DNA of 13,899 bases from DATLFA01 sp039915945 (lineage in GTDB: Bacteria; Actinomycetota; Acidimicrobiia; Acidimicrobiales; WLNW01), in NCBI GenBank assembly GCA_039915945.1, contig JBDSMH010000139.1:1-13899 (forward strand). The letters run 5' to 3'. Of this stretch, positions 1 to 6,920 are shown one piece after another (position 1 is the stretch's first letter; the number at the start of each line of letters is the position of its first letter). The notes beneath the pieces are model-generated. The model ran no database searches. It saw nothing but the letters and a program-made list of their open reading frames with translations, and was not told the DNA's origin. A program made the position numbers and the translations under genes.

Positions 1-2
1 AG

Positions 3-1280
3 TGGGGCCTCGCGGGAGACGCACAGATCTACCGACATCGTTCCGGAACCGACCGATCGTTCGACGGGCGATGGCACGCCGAACCGTCGGGCACCGCCGC
101 ATTCGCCACGCGACTGCTGGTGCGACGGCCCGCCGACCCCGCCCGGTTCAACGGCACGGTCGTCTTGTTCTGGAACAACGTGTCGCTCGGTTTCGACCTG
201 CTCGCCGGTGAGAGCCCCGAGATCTACGACGGTGGGTTCGCATTCGTCGGCGTCAGCGCGCAGCGCATCGGCGTGCACGGCTATCCGGGCGGCGCGTCCC
301 CCGGGCTCGCCATCTGGGATCCGTCGCGCTACGGCACGCTGTCGATACCGAGCGACAGTGCGGCGTACGACATCTTCACTCAGGCCGCGGCGTTCGTCGG
401 ACGCGACCGACCGCGCGGGTCGAGCGACCCGCTCGACGGCCTCGATGTGCACCACACCGTGGCGTTGGGCGCATCACAGTCCGCCAACTGGTTGGCGACC
501 TATCTGAATGCCGTACAGCCACTCTCGAGTGCGATCGACGGATTCATCCTCGACATCTACTTCGGTAACGGCAGCCCGCTCGAGACGTCGCCGTCGGCCG
601 CGAGTCGCCTCGCGACACCGGCGGCGATCCCCGACGCGGTCGCCAAGATGCCGCCCGGCGCACACCGGTTGCGCGACGACCTCGGCGTGCCCGTATTCGT
701 ACTGAACAGCGAGACCGAGGCCACTGGGTACTACCCGGTTCGCCAACCCGACACCGACCATTTCCGCCACTGGGAAGTCGCCGGGCACGCGCACGGGTCG
801 CGGCGCCGCGGCACGGACCGCCTCCCCTCGAACTGGCCGCGCGACCTCGGTACCGAAGACAGCCCGATGGGCACACCGGCCGATGCCAACATCTTGAACA
901 TGGAGCCGGTGCGTTCGGCGGCCCTCCAGCATTTCCAACGCTGGCTGACCGACGGCACGGCTCCGCCGCGGCAGCCGCCCATCGAGTTCGATGTCGAAGC
1001 GCGCGGGCCGGTCATCCGGCGCGACCATCTCGGTATCGCGCTCGGCGGCGTGCGTCTTCCCGAGGTCGACGTGCCAACGGCGTGTCACCGCGGCCTGGCG
1101 CGCGACGGCACGCTGGTCCTCACGGGTTCGACCACGCCGTTCTCCGACGAGATGTTGCACGCGCTCTACCCCACACGCGCGGTGTACCGCGACCGATACA
1201 CACAGGCAGTCGCGGCCGCGGTCGAAGCGGGCGTGGTGCTCGCGCCCGACGCGGACCGGATGATTGCTGCGCTCGGTTGA
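3..1280 (+). CDS. Alpha/beta-hydrolase-domain protein (putative esterase), 5'-partial
   Basis: The reading frame is open from base 3 and no start is needed inside the window. The codons before the first GTG (base 120) read as family sequence, ending ATRLLVRRPADPARFNGTVV, so the true start lies to the left. About 425 residues are visible. The FNGTVV..WNNVS block and the nucleophile elbow GASQSANW (Ser codon 474-476) fit the alpha/beta hydrolase domain family PF20091, a group of mostly uncharacterised esterases and lactonases. A conserved histidine-rich stretch WEVAGHAHGS (about 772-801) is the likely place for the catalytic His. The visible part shows no transmembrane segment; a signal peptide cannot be judged. 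It ends 20 bp from the convergent MBL hydrolase. Role by inference: ester or lactone hydrolysis in the local catabolic island. Family call is firm, substrate unknown. Confidence 0.85.
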   Translation, partial: WGLAGDAQIYRHRSGTDRSFDGRWHAEPSGTAAFATRLLVRRPADPARFNGTVVLFWNNVSLGFDLLAGESPEIYDGGFAFVGVSAQRIGVHGYPGGASPGLAIWDPSRYGTLSIPSDSAAYDIFTQAAAFVGRDRPRGSSDPLDGLDVHHTVALGASQSANWLATYLNAVQPLSSAIDGFILDIYFGNGSPLETSPSAASRLATPAAIPDAVAKMPPGAHRLRDDLGVPVFVLNSETEATGYYPVRQPDTDHFRHWEVAGHAHGSRRRGTDRLPSNWPRDLGTEDSPMGTPADANILNMEPVRSAALQHFQRWLTDGTAPPRQPPIEFDVEARGPVIRRDHLGIALGGVRLPEVDVPTACHRGLARDGTLVLTGSTTPFSDEMLHALYPTRAVYRDRYTQAVAAAVEAGVVLAPDADRMIAALG

Positions 1281-1300
1281 CACCGCGCGCACGGTGCTCG

Positions 1301-2146
1301 CTATGCGAACGTCCACCCGCTGCCGTCGTGAACGATATGGGCCGCAGTTGGTGGCGGAAAGTGGGTGCCGATCACGAGGATGGGCCCGCCGCCGGCCATC
1401 GTGATGAGCCGTTCCCGTGAACGAACTGCCTCGTCGTGGTCGGTGTCGGCCAGCGAAGACCAATCGGGCCGCGCGAACTGAACCGGCGAATGCACCATGT
1501 CGCCGGTGATGACCGCCGACTCGCCCCGCGACGTGATGTGCACGCTCACGTGGCCCGGCGTGTGACCCGGCGTCGGCAGCAGCGCCACACTCGGGCTGAT
1601 CCGGTGGTCGGTTGCAACCGCCTCGACGAGGCCGGCATCGATGACGGGTTGTACCGACATGGCGAACGGTTTGTACCGCTCCCCGCGTTCACTCCAGTAC
1701 GCGAGATCGAGTTGCGACATCACGTAGCGAGCGCGTGGGAACGTCGGCACCCACCGCCCCCCGACGAGTTGGGTATTCCATCCGACGTGGTCGACATGCA
1801 GATGGGTACAGACCACATAGTCGACCTCCTCGGGCGCGAAACCCGCGGCGACGAGGTCATCGACGAATGGGGTGTCGAGGCCGTTGAACTCGGTCATCTT
1901 CGGCCCGAAGTCCTTGTTGTTACCGATGCACGTGTCGACGACCATGCGCAGGCCGTCGACCGCCACCAACAGGGCCTGGACCACCATACGAAATTGACCG
2001 TCGTCGGTCAGGTACGGCGCCAACCAGTCGCGATACCGATCGAGCACGGTCGAGGGCTGCCGGATGAACGTCTCACACGAGGCGATGAGCTCTGTTTCGG
2101 CGACCACCGAAATCACCGCGTCGCCGACTTTCCAACTCAGTGACAT
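1301..2146 (-). CDS. MBL-fold metallo-hydrolase
   Basis: This is a 281-residue metallo-beta-lactamase-fold protein. The metal motif H115-L-H117-V-D119-H120 follows VVCT. PTPGHTPGHVSVH supplies the next metal His, ITGDMVHSP the bridging Asp, and IGTHFPPPT the last His, so the set for a dinuclear zinc site is complete. The layout and length resemble the AHL-lactonase/quorum-quenching-like and general esterase branches of the superfamily; sequence alone does not separate them. The frame stays open to an ATG at 2269, but the start at 2146 (MSLSWKVGDAV) is preferred: it begins directly at the first beta strand, and the longer version would overlap the divergent DUF35 gene with low-complexity sequence. 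It may hydrolyse a lactone or thioester. It is cytoplasmic, with no signal peptide. Confidence 0.88.
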   Translation of the reverse strand: MSLSWKVGDAVISVVAETELIASCETFIRQPSTVLDRYRDWLAPYLTDDGQFRMVVQALLVAVDGLRMVVDTCIGNNKDFGPKMTEFNGLDTPFVDDLVAAGFAPEEVDYVVCTHLHVDHVGWNTQLVGGRWVPTFPRARYVMSQLDLAYWSERGERYKPFAMSVQPVIDAGLVEAVATDHRISPSVALLPTPGHTPGHVSVHITSRGESAVITGDMVHSPVQFARPDWSSLADTDHDEAVRSRERLITMAGGGPILVIGTHFPPPTAAHIVHDGSGWTFA

Positions 2147-2180
2147 GGCGCGAGCGTATGCAGGTCCGCAAGTGCATTCC

Positions 2181-2187
2181 AGAGGAG
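2181..2187 (+). promoter_or_regulatory. Ribosome binding site that fixes the DUF35 gene start
   Basis: AGAGGAG lies 5 bases before the ATG at 2193. It is the best Shine-Dalgarno match near this gene and argues against the upstream in-frame ATGs (2064, 2085, 2145), which lie inside the divergent MBL gene. The 46-bp gap 2147-2192 must hold the promoters of both divergent genes; I see no convincing -35/-10 pair in it. Confidence 0.7.
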
Positions 2188-2192
2188 CCGAA

Positions 2193-2669
2193 ATGGCAGC
2201 CGAGCCTTCCGCGGTAACCGACGCCGAACTGGTCGAGCGCTTACCGCGCGCTCGCATCGACCATGACAACCGGCAGTTCTACGCAGGGTGGTTGCAACGA
2301 CGACTGCTCGTCAACCGCTGCAACGCCTGCCATCAATGGCACCACCCGCCCAAGCCCGTCTGTCCGAACTGTTGGTCGCGAGATCTGGAGGCGACCGAAG
2401 TGAGTGGTCGCGGCACCATCCACCTGTTGATGTTGCTGCACCAGGGACCGCCGGCGCCCGGAGTCGACTACAGCGCCGGACCGCACCCGGTTGCCACCGT
2501 CGAGCTCGCCGAACAACCCGCGCTGCGCTTCACGACAACCGTCGTCGACTGCGCCGTCGACGACCTGGCGATCGGTCTGCCCGTCGAACTCACGTGGATC
2601 GATCGCGATGGCGTCCCGTTCCCCGCGTTTCGGCTCGCCGACGAGGCCACTCGAGGGGCGGCGTCATGA
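2193..2669 (+). CDS. Zn-ribbon / DUF35 OB-fold domain protein
   Basis: A 158-residue protein. An N-terminal helix with DNRQFYAGWLQRRLLVNRC leads into a rubredoxin-like zinc ribbon with C43-x2-C46 and C57-x2-C60. It is followed by an OB-fold (about residues 65-150) with the family pattern GRGTIHLLMLLHQ, PHPVATVEL and a closing LPVELTWIDRDGVPFPAFRL. Length and domain order match stand-alone DUF35 (PF12172/PF01796) proteins. These are obligate partners of thiolase-fold enzymes, as in the Ltp2-ChsH2(DUF35) steroid side-chain aldolase, where the DUF35 part helps bind the CoA substrate. Its stop overlaps the start of the thiolase gene (ATGA), which points to coupled translation and a physical complex. 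The family call is strong; the substrate is not determinable. Confidence 0.92.
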   Translation: MAAEPSAVTDAELVERLPRARIDHDNRQFYAGWLQRRLLVNRCNACHQWHHPPKPVCPNCWSRDLEATEVSGRGTIHLLMLLHQGPPAPGVDYSAGPHPVATVELAEQPALRFTTTVVDCAVDDLAIGLPVELTWIDRDGVPFPAFRLADEATRGAAS

Positions 2670-3829
2670 GCCGCTATCCCGCCAAGGATCAGGTCGCGAT
2701 CGTCGGCATCGGATCCACCGGCTTCAGTCGCGACGCGGGGCGTTCCTCGGCCGGGCTGGCCGCCGACGCCTCGATTGCCGCCATCCGCGACGCCGGCCTG
2801 GAGCGCGACGACATCGACGGCGTCGTGGTGTCGGGCGAACCGGGCGCACCGGCGCCGCACCAACTCGCCGGGATCCTCGGCATCCCCACGATCACCCATC
2901 ACACCCGTCCGACACCGGTCGCCGGTTTTTCACTCATGGATGCGGTCAACGCGGTCTACGCCGGAGCGTGCGATACCGCGCTCGTCTGCGCGTCGATGAT
3001 GCGCAGCCCCGGTTCGTCGCGCTCCGGCACCGGCGATCCGCTGCGACGCAACCTCGTCATGGGCACGCCTTCGTATCCCGAGAACGCGGCAATGGCCGCG
3101 GCCTACGCCGCCTGGGCAAGTCGCTACATCTACGAATACGACAGTCGTCGAGAAGACTTCGGCCTCGTCGCCATCAACGGCCGCACCAACGCTGCCGACA
3201 ACCCTCTCGCGGCCATGCGCACGCCGTTGACCATGAGCGACTACCTCGCGGCCCGCATGATCCGTGAGCCGCTGTGCCTGTTCGACATGGACGTCCCGGT
3301 CGACGGCGCGGACGCGTTCGTCGTGACCACCGTCGAACGAGCGCGCCGCCTACCGCATACTCCGGTACTCGTACACGCGGCCACCGCCGGACTCGTCGGC
3401 ACGAATGACGAGGATCAGTTGCCCAGCTTGCGCCGCCACGGCCAACACGTCGTCGTCGAACGACTCAAAGCGACCAGCGACATCTGGATCGACGACATCG
3501 ACGTGTATCTCCCCTATGACGGATTCACGATCATCACGCTCGGGTGGATCGAGAATGCCGGATGGTGCGCACCGGGACAGGCCGGACGGTTCCTCGAAGA
3601 GCACTGGGACAAAAAGCACAACCGCGTGCTCATCGACGGTCGCGTCCCCATCAACCCGCACGGCGGTTCACTGTCCGAAGGCGCCACTCGCGGCAGCGGT
3701 CACCTGCGCGAGGCAGTCGTACAGCTACGGGGCGAGGCCGGCGATCGCCAGGTACCCGGCGCCCGCACCGCGCTGGTGACACCGGGCGGGTTCTTCTTCA
3801 ATTCGCAAGGGTTCGTGCTGCGAAGCTGA
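2666..3829 (+). CDS. Thiolase-fold lipid-transfer/aldolase-like protein (SCP-x/Ltp2 type)
   Basis: A 387-residue thiolase-superfamily protein starting at the ATG that overlaps the DUF35 stop. The N-terminal half opens with VAIVGIGSTGFSR and has the family feature RDAGLERDDIDGVV. Where biosynthetic and degradative thiolases carry the nucleophilic Cys (N-x-x-C-G-S-G), this protein reads RPTPVAGFSLMDAVNAVYAG (81-100), with no Cys. The C-terminal half keeps YDGFTIITLGWIENAGWC (Y284) and NPHGGSLSEG (H332), blocks typical of SCP-x/Ltp-like enzymes. Loss of the nucleophile together with a DUF35 partner fits a retro-aldolase or a non-acylating role rather than classical thiolysis. It ends 8 bp from the convergent oxygenase gene. 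Family call is strong; the aldolase role is inference from the Ltp2 systems. Confidence 0.88.
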   Translation: MSRYPAKDQVAIVGIGSTGFSRDAGRSSAGLAADASIAAIRDAGLERDDIDGVVVSGEPGAPAPHQLAGILGIPTITHHTRPTPVAGFSLMDAVNAVYAGACDTALVCASMMRSPGSSRSGTGDPLRRNLVMGTPSYPENAAMAAAYAAWASRYIYEYDSRREDFGLVAINGRTNAADNPLAAMRTPLTMSDYLAARMIREPLCLFDMDVPVDGADAFVVTTVERARRLPHTPVLVHAATAGLVGTNDEDQLPSLRRHGQHVVVERLKATSDIWIDDIDVYLPYDGFTIITLGWIENAGWCAPGQAGRFLEEHWDKKHNRVLIDGRVPINPHGGSLSEGATRGSGHLREAVVQLRGEAGDRQVPGARTALVTPGGFFFNSQGFVLRS

Positions 3830-3837
3830 CCAACGAC

Positions 3838-4707
3838 TCAGTGCGCGGCTTTGGCCGGCAGCTTCAATGGAGCGAAGTCGGCCACACGAAGGAAGTCGCC
3901 GACCGTCGTGCCCGTTGCTTCGCCGTCGGGGTTGCGCGGGCCGCGTCCCTCGACGAGGTCGTCGATATCCAAGGTGCGCAGGTCGTAGCTGAACCGCGTC
4001 ACGCCGGAAATGTTGGGAGCGGTGGAGTGTAGGTGACACGTCGAGAACAACATGATGTCCCCGGCGTTTCCGGCGATGCGTACTTCGAGCGAGGGATCGA
4101 TCGGCTCGAGCGGCAACGGATGCGGACGGCTCTCGACGCCGACGTTGGTCGCCGCCTTGAACCTCTGCTCGCTGACCCAGCGGTCGTAGTCGAAGCCCGA
4201 CGACGAGTTGCGCACGGCGCGGTCCCAATAGCCGACCCACATCGACATGACGTTGTCGGCGACACAGTCAAAGACAGGTACCCAGTAGTTGACCAACACC
4301 TTCGGATGCGCGTACCAGGTGTCGCGATGGGCCTTGTAGGCGTAGGACACGCCCGACGTGAGATACGCATCTGACGGCACTACCCGTAGCCGCGGCAAGT
4401 CGAAGTAGGTGCGCTCCGGATCGTGCCCCATGGAGGTCACCAGATCGCGGACAAGTTCTTTGGTTCGATCGTCGTTGGTGAACTGCGACTTGAGGGGGCC
4501 CACGCGAGCCACAAAGTCATCGAGAGGCAAGCCGAACTGCGCCCGCTGCGGGTCCAGACTGCCGAATGCCTCGCCGATCAGCGAGCGAGCCCAGTCGACG
4601 ATCGCTCGCGACTGTGGCACTCGAGTACACATGTGGATATCGCCCGCGTAGATCCCTGCTCGTCGTGTCGGCTCGTCCAAAACCCGATCAACGTAGACAG
4701 TGACCAT
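3838..4707 (-). CDS. Phytanoyl-CoA-dioxygenase-family Fe(II)/2-oxoglutarate oxygenase
   Basis: A 289-residue protein with the double-stranded beta-helix facial triad: H127-R-D129 in YKAHRDTWYAHP, a distal H227 in HLHSTAPN, and R238 in GVTRFSYDLR as the 2-oxoglutarate-binding arginine. That matches PhyH-like (PF05721) or related small-molecule hydroxylases, which oxidise a C-H bond using O2 and 2-oxoglutarate and are cytoplasmic. The central NYWVPVFDC and MWVGYWDRAVRNSSSGFDYDRW stretches are distinctive but I do not know their substrate. The ATG at 4707 has no obvious ribosome site, so the start is moderately certain. It lies 80 bp downstream of the methyltransferase on the same strand and probably shares its transcript, suggesting methylation plus hydroxylation of one small molecule. 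Confidence 0.87.
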   Translation of the reverse strand: MVTVYVDRVLDEPTRRAGIYAGDIHMCTRVPQSRAIVDWARSLIGEAFGSLDPQRAQFGLPLDDFVARVGPLKSQFTNDDRTKELVRDLVTSMGHDPERTYFDLPRLRVVPSDAYLTSGVSYAYKAHRDTWYAHPKVLVNYWVPVFDCVADNVMSMWVGYWDRAVRNSSSGFDYDRWVSEQRFKAATNVGVESRPHPLPLEPIDPSLEVRIAGNAGDIMLFSTCHLHSTAPNISGVTRFSYDLRTLDIDDLVEGRGPRNPDGEATGTTVGDFLRVADFAPLKLPAKAAH

Positions 4708-4735
4708 GAAGAGGAATCATAGAAACAGCAGAGAA

Positions 4736-4751
4736 GGAACGGAAGCGTTCC
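4736..4751. other. Stem-loop between methyltransferase and oxygenase genes
   Basis: GGAACG (4736-4741) and CGTTCC (4746-4751) form a perfect 6-bp stem with a GAAG tetraloop in the 80-bp gap. No U-tract follows on either strand, so it is not a clear intrinsic terminator. It could be an mRNA processing or attenuation structure, or chance. Confidence 0.35.
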
Positions 4752-4787
4752 GCACTACTTCGGGCTGGAATGCCCAGGTGAGTTGGT

Positions 4788-6041
4788 TCAGCCGAGTGCC
4801 GGCGCCGCGCCGAGCAGGTCGTTCACCGAGATGATCTGCGCGTCGAGCCCGAGACCTTCAACCGTTCGGGTGATTTCGGGGACATACACGGGGTTCATCA
4901 CGACTAGTTGAAGCGAGGAATAGCCGACCAGTTGCTCTGGACCGACCACCGCGTGACCCGTACCCACGAGGAATTTGCCTTGCTTGTTCGGATTGACGTC
5001 AACGGCCAGCTCCACCAGGTGCCCGACCTCGAGGCTGGTCAAGAACGAAACGGCCTTGGCACCGCCGCCCCAAAGGACCACGGTCTTGCCGTCGCTGACG
5101 AACCGCTCGAGGTTGGCCCGGCACACCGAAGTGATCGAGCGATAGCGGTCGACGAAACGCCCGGCGAGCGCCACGACGGGCCCGACCGAACTGCACACGG
5201 CCGGCATCGGTTCGGCGTTCTCGGCGGCGCGAGGGCGCGCTTCGAGCACGAGGTACTGGCCGTCGTAGACGCGCCGGACTGCGAGGACGTCGAAACCCGC
5301 TCGCTCGAAGGCGTACCGCAGCGTGTCGGCAGTGAAATAGGAACAGTGCTCGTAGAACACGTCCCAAAAAGCGACCTCGTCGAGCACCCGTTCTACATCG
5401 GGCACCTCGAAGAGCACGATCGGCGGGGTGCTGCGGGCGACTGCCCAACAGTGCAGCATCGACAAGAATTCGTGCACGGCGGGTATGTGTTCGAGCGTGT
5501 GCCGGCAGACCAGTGCGTCCGCGTCGAGGCCGATCTGCTCGTCGCCGAAAAGCTCGGTGATCAGCGTGAGTTTGGAAGCGGCGTGCGCCTCGAAACGCTC
5601 GAGGTGGACTGCCGGGTCATAGCCGATGCCCGTGTTCTCGCCGATCTCGCACATCAACGACAAGAACTCGGCCTTGCCGCAGCCGACCTCGAGCACCGTC
5701 TGATTGCGAATGCCGTAGTGCTCGATCCACTCGCCGGCCAGCGCCTCGGCGTACCGCACGAAGTGGGGCGAGAACGCTTGTGTCTCTTCGATACGACCGG
5801 AGTACTCGACAAGTTGCTGATCGAAGTCGGCGTTGAAGATGAACCCGCAGCCGTGACAGAGCGTGAGCCGGAATTCGCCCACGGGCCACCCGAGCGCAGC
5901 GGCGGGATCGTCACACAAGATGGCGTTGTTGGTCGGCACCGACGAATGGTGCAGTAGCTGCGCAGTGTCAGTGCCGGCGCAGACCGGGCAAACGGCAATC
6001 GTGGCAGACACGTGTTCGAATGTACCGAGGTGCGTCGTCAT
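4788..6041 (-). CDS. SAM-dependent C-methyltransferase (Methyltransf_13 / Methyltransf_14-like architecture)
   Basis: A 417-residue protein in three parts. First is an N-terminal zinc-binding module with C18-x2-C21 and C62-x2-C65. Next is a class I SAM methyltransferase core with motif I VLEVGCGKAEF (117-127), a HTLEHIPAVHEFL post-motif and a VLFEVPDVERVL strand. Last is a C-terminal Rossmann-like domain with VVLWGGGAKAVSFL and VDVNPNKQGKFLVGTG. This is the layout of sugar C-methyltransferases such as TylC3/NovU, but no deoxysugar genes are nearby, so a non-sugar substrate is possible. The ATG at 6041 is chosen because the open frame upstream (to 6263) overlaps the small gene and reads as arginine/serine-rich shadow; a GTG at residue 11 is an alternative. 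It sits 34 bp after the small Cys/His protein. Confidence 0.88.
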   Translation of the reverse strand: MTTHLGTFEHVSATIAVCPVCAGTDTAQLLHHSSVPTNNAILCDDPAAALGWPVGEFRLTLCHGCGFIFNADFDQQLVEYSGRIEETQAFSPHFVRYAEALAGEWIEHYGIRNQTVLEVGCGKAEFLSLMCEIGENTGIGYDPAVHLERFEAHAASKLTLITELFGDEQIGLDADALVCRHTLEHIPAVHEFLSMLHCWAVARSTPPIVLFEVPDVERVLDEVAFWDVFYEHCSYFTADTLRYAFERAGFDVLAVRRVYDGQYLVLEARPRAAENAEPMPAVCSSVGPVVALAGRFVDRYRSITSVCRANLERFVSDGKTVVLWGGGAKAVSFLTSLEVGHLVELAVDVNPNKQGKFLVGTGHAVVGPEQLVGYSSLQLVVMNPVYVPEITRTVEGLGLDAQIISVNDLLGAAPALG

Positions 6042-6075
6042 GTGAAACAGGTCATTCAGCAGGGGCTCAAGTGAC

Positions 6076-6411
6076 TCAGACCGGGTCGCCGACACGGGGG
6101 GACCAACACGCTTCGTGCAGGCCGAGGTGATCGCACCACGGGCAATCGATCGAGGAGGCCAGTGCGGACGCATCGGCGACGACGCTCCACGCCAACCTGA
6201 CGTCACCGTCTTTGACGTGCGCGATGACCTGATCGAGCAGCATCGTCTGGTACAGCGCTCCATAGGATAAACGCGGCAGTCGCATCACCACGTCAGAGCC
6301 GTCGCTGACTTCGAAGTGACCGCTCACGGGGTGACTGACCTTCCGCTCGGGGTCGAAGGCGACAGCCACGACCGAGTCCAATAAAATAACTGTCTGGAGT
6401 AACCCTACCAT
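6076..6411 (-). CDS. Small hypothetical protein with C-terminal Cys/His cluster
   Basis: Not recognised. 111 residues if the ATG at 6411 is used. The body reads like a real protein (AFDPERKVSHPVSGHFEVSD, then YGALYQTMLLDQVIAHVKDG), and its third-position GC is better than in the competing frame. The tail has C90-x2-C93-x-H95-x3-H99-x2-C102, a plausible zinc or iron site. The start is uncertain: the ATG at 6411 lies inside the MerR-side inverted repeat without a ribosome site, and the first 14 codons are AT-rich and promoter-like. A GTG at 6369 would give 97 residues starting VAVAFDPERK. It lies 34 bp before the methyltransferase and probably leads that unit, so it may be an accessory or substrate-handling protein. 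Confidence 0.6.
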   Translation of the reverse strand: MVGLLQTVILLDSVVAVAFDPERKVSHPVSGHFEVSDGSDVVMRLPRLSYGALYQTMLLDQVIAHVKDGDVRLAWSVVADASALASSIDCPWCDHLGLHEACWSPRVGDPV

Positions 6412-6423
6412 TACGTAAGGGTT
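6381..6423. promoter_or_regulatory. Divergent promoter/operator region next to merR
   Basis: An AT-rich patch (6381-6390, ATAAAATAAC) stands out from GC-rich surroundings. Beside it AACCCT (6401-6406) and AGGGTT (6418-6423) form an inverted repeat enclosing the perfect palindrome TTACGTAA (6411-6418). MerR regulators bind dyads at their own or divergent promoters, so this is the natural operator for the adjacent merR gene. No clean -35/-10 pair can be assigned: TAAAAT (6383-6388) is a possible -10 on the plus strand and its complement a possible one on the minus strand. ACGT-centred palindromes recall the sites of LiuR-type MerR regulators of acyl-CoA catabolism, but this is from memory and unproven here. 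Confidence 0.5.
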
Positions 6424-6429
6424 GATTCC

Positions 6430-6897
6430 ATGGCAGAGGCGTTGAACATGACTGAAAGTGTCTCAAATAGTACCTCCGACCTACGAGGGCGGGTCAGGGC
6501 GCTGGGAGCCGAGCCTCTGCTGCAGATCGGCGCGGTGGCGCAGATCGTCGAACTCTCGCTGCGCACCGTGCGCCATTACGAAGATGCCGGGCTGGTACGC
6601 CCCGTGGCCCGAACTGCCGGCGGCTTTCGGCTCTACGACCAAGACACGGTCGACCGCCTCCTACTCATCAAACACATGAAGCCACTCGGGTTCACGCTCG
6701 AGGAGATGCGACTGCTCATCGAGACCCATGCGCGCCTCGCCGACCCCACGCTCGACGCCGCGGAACGCGACGACCTCGTCGAGCGAATTGCCCTCTTCTC
6801 TGCCGCGGCAACCGAAAAAGTGCGGGCGCTACGCGAGCAACTTGCCACCGCCGAAGCATTCGCAGCGAACCTGCAAGACGACGCCCTCGAAATCTGA
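6430..6897 (+). CDS. MerR-family transcriptional regulator
   Basis: A 155-residue regulator. After a poorly conserved 30-residue N-terminal tail comes the winged helix-turn-helix: IGAVAQIVELSLRTVRHYED, then GLVRPVARTAGGFRLYDQD, then KPLGFTLEEMRLLIE. A C-terminal coiled coil follows (about 100-150, DLVERIALFSAAATEKVRAL) for dimerisation. There is no cysteine anywhere, so it is not a mercury/copper/SoxR-type metal or redox sensor, and there is no added ligand-binding domain. It probably belongs to the small MerR group tied to metabolic genes. TAAGGG (6416-6421) may act as ribosome site 8 bases before the ATG; an ATG at 6448 is an alternative start. It is divergent from the small protein/methyltransferase/oxygenase unit and convergent with the amidohydrolase, and likely controls the former. 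Confidence 0.9.
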   Translation: MAEALNMTESVSNSTSDLRGRVRALGAEPLLQIGAVAQIVELSLRTVRHYEDAGLVRPVARTAGGFRLYDQDTVDRLLLIKHMKPLGFTLEEMRLLIETHARLADPTLDAAERDDLVERIALFSAAATEKVRALREQLATAEAFAANLQDDALEI

Positions 6898-6920
6898 GCG
6901 CGGCGAAACGAACACCGCGA

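Noticed and set aside
474..1463. A 329-codon minus-strand open frame.
   Set aside because: Antisense to the esterase gene and overlapping the MBL gene end; composition is that of a GC-rich shadow.
1436..2143. A 235-codon plus-strand open frame.
   Set aside because: Antisense to the MBL hydrolase, which has a complete metal motif set.
4908..5957. A 349-codon plus-strand open frame.
   Set aside because: It is wholly antisense to the methyltransferase, whose frame carries clear motifs; this one has none.
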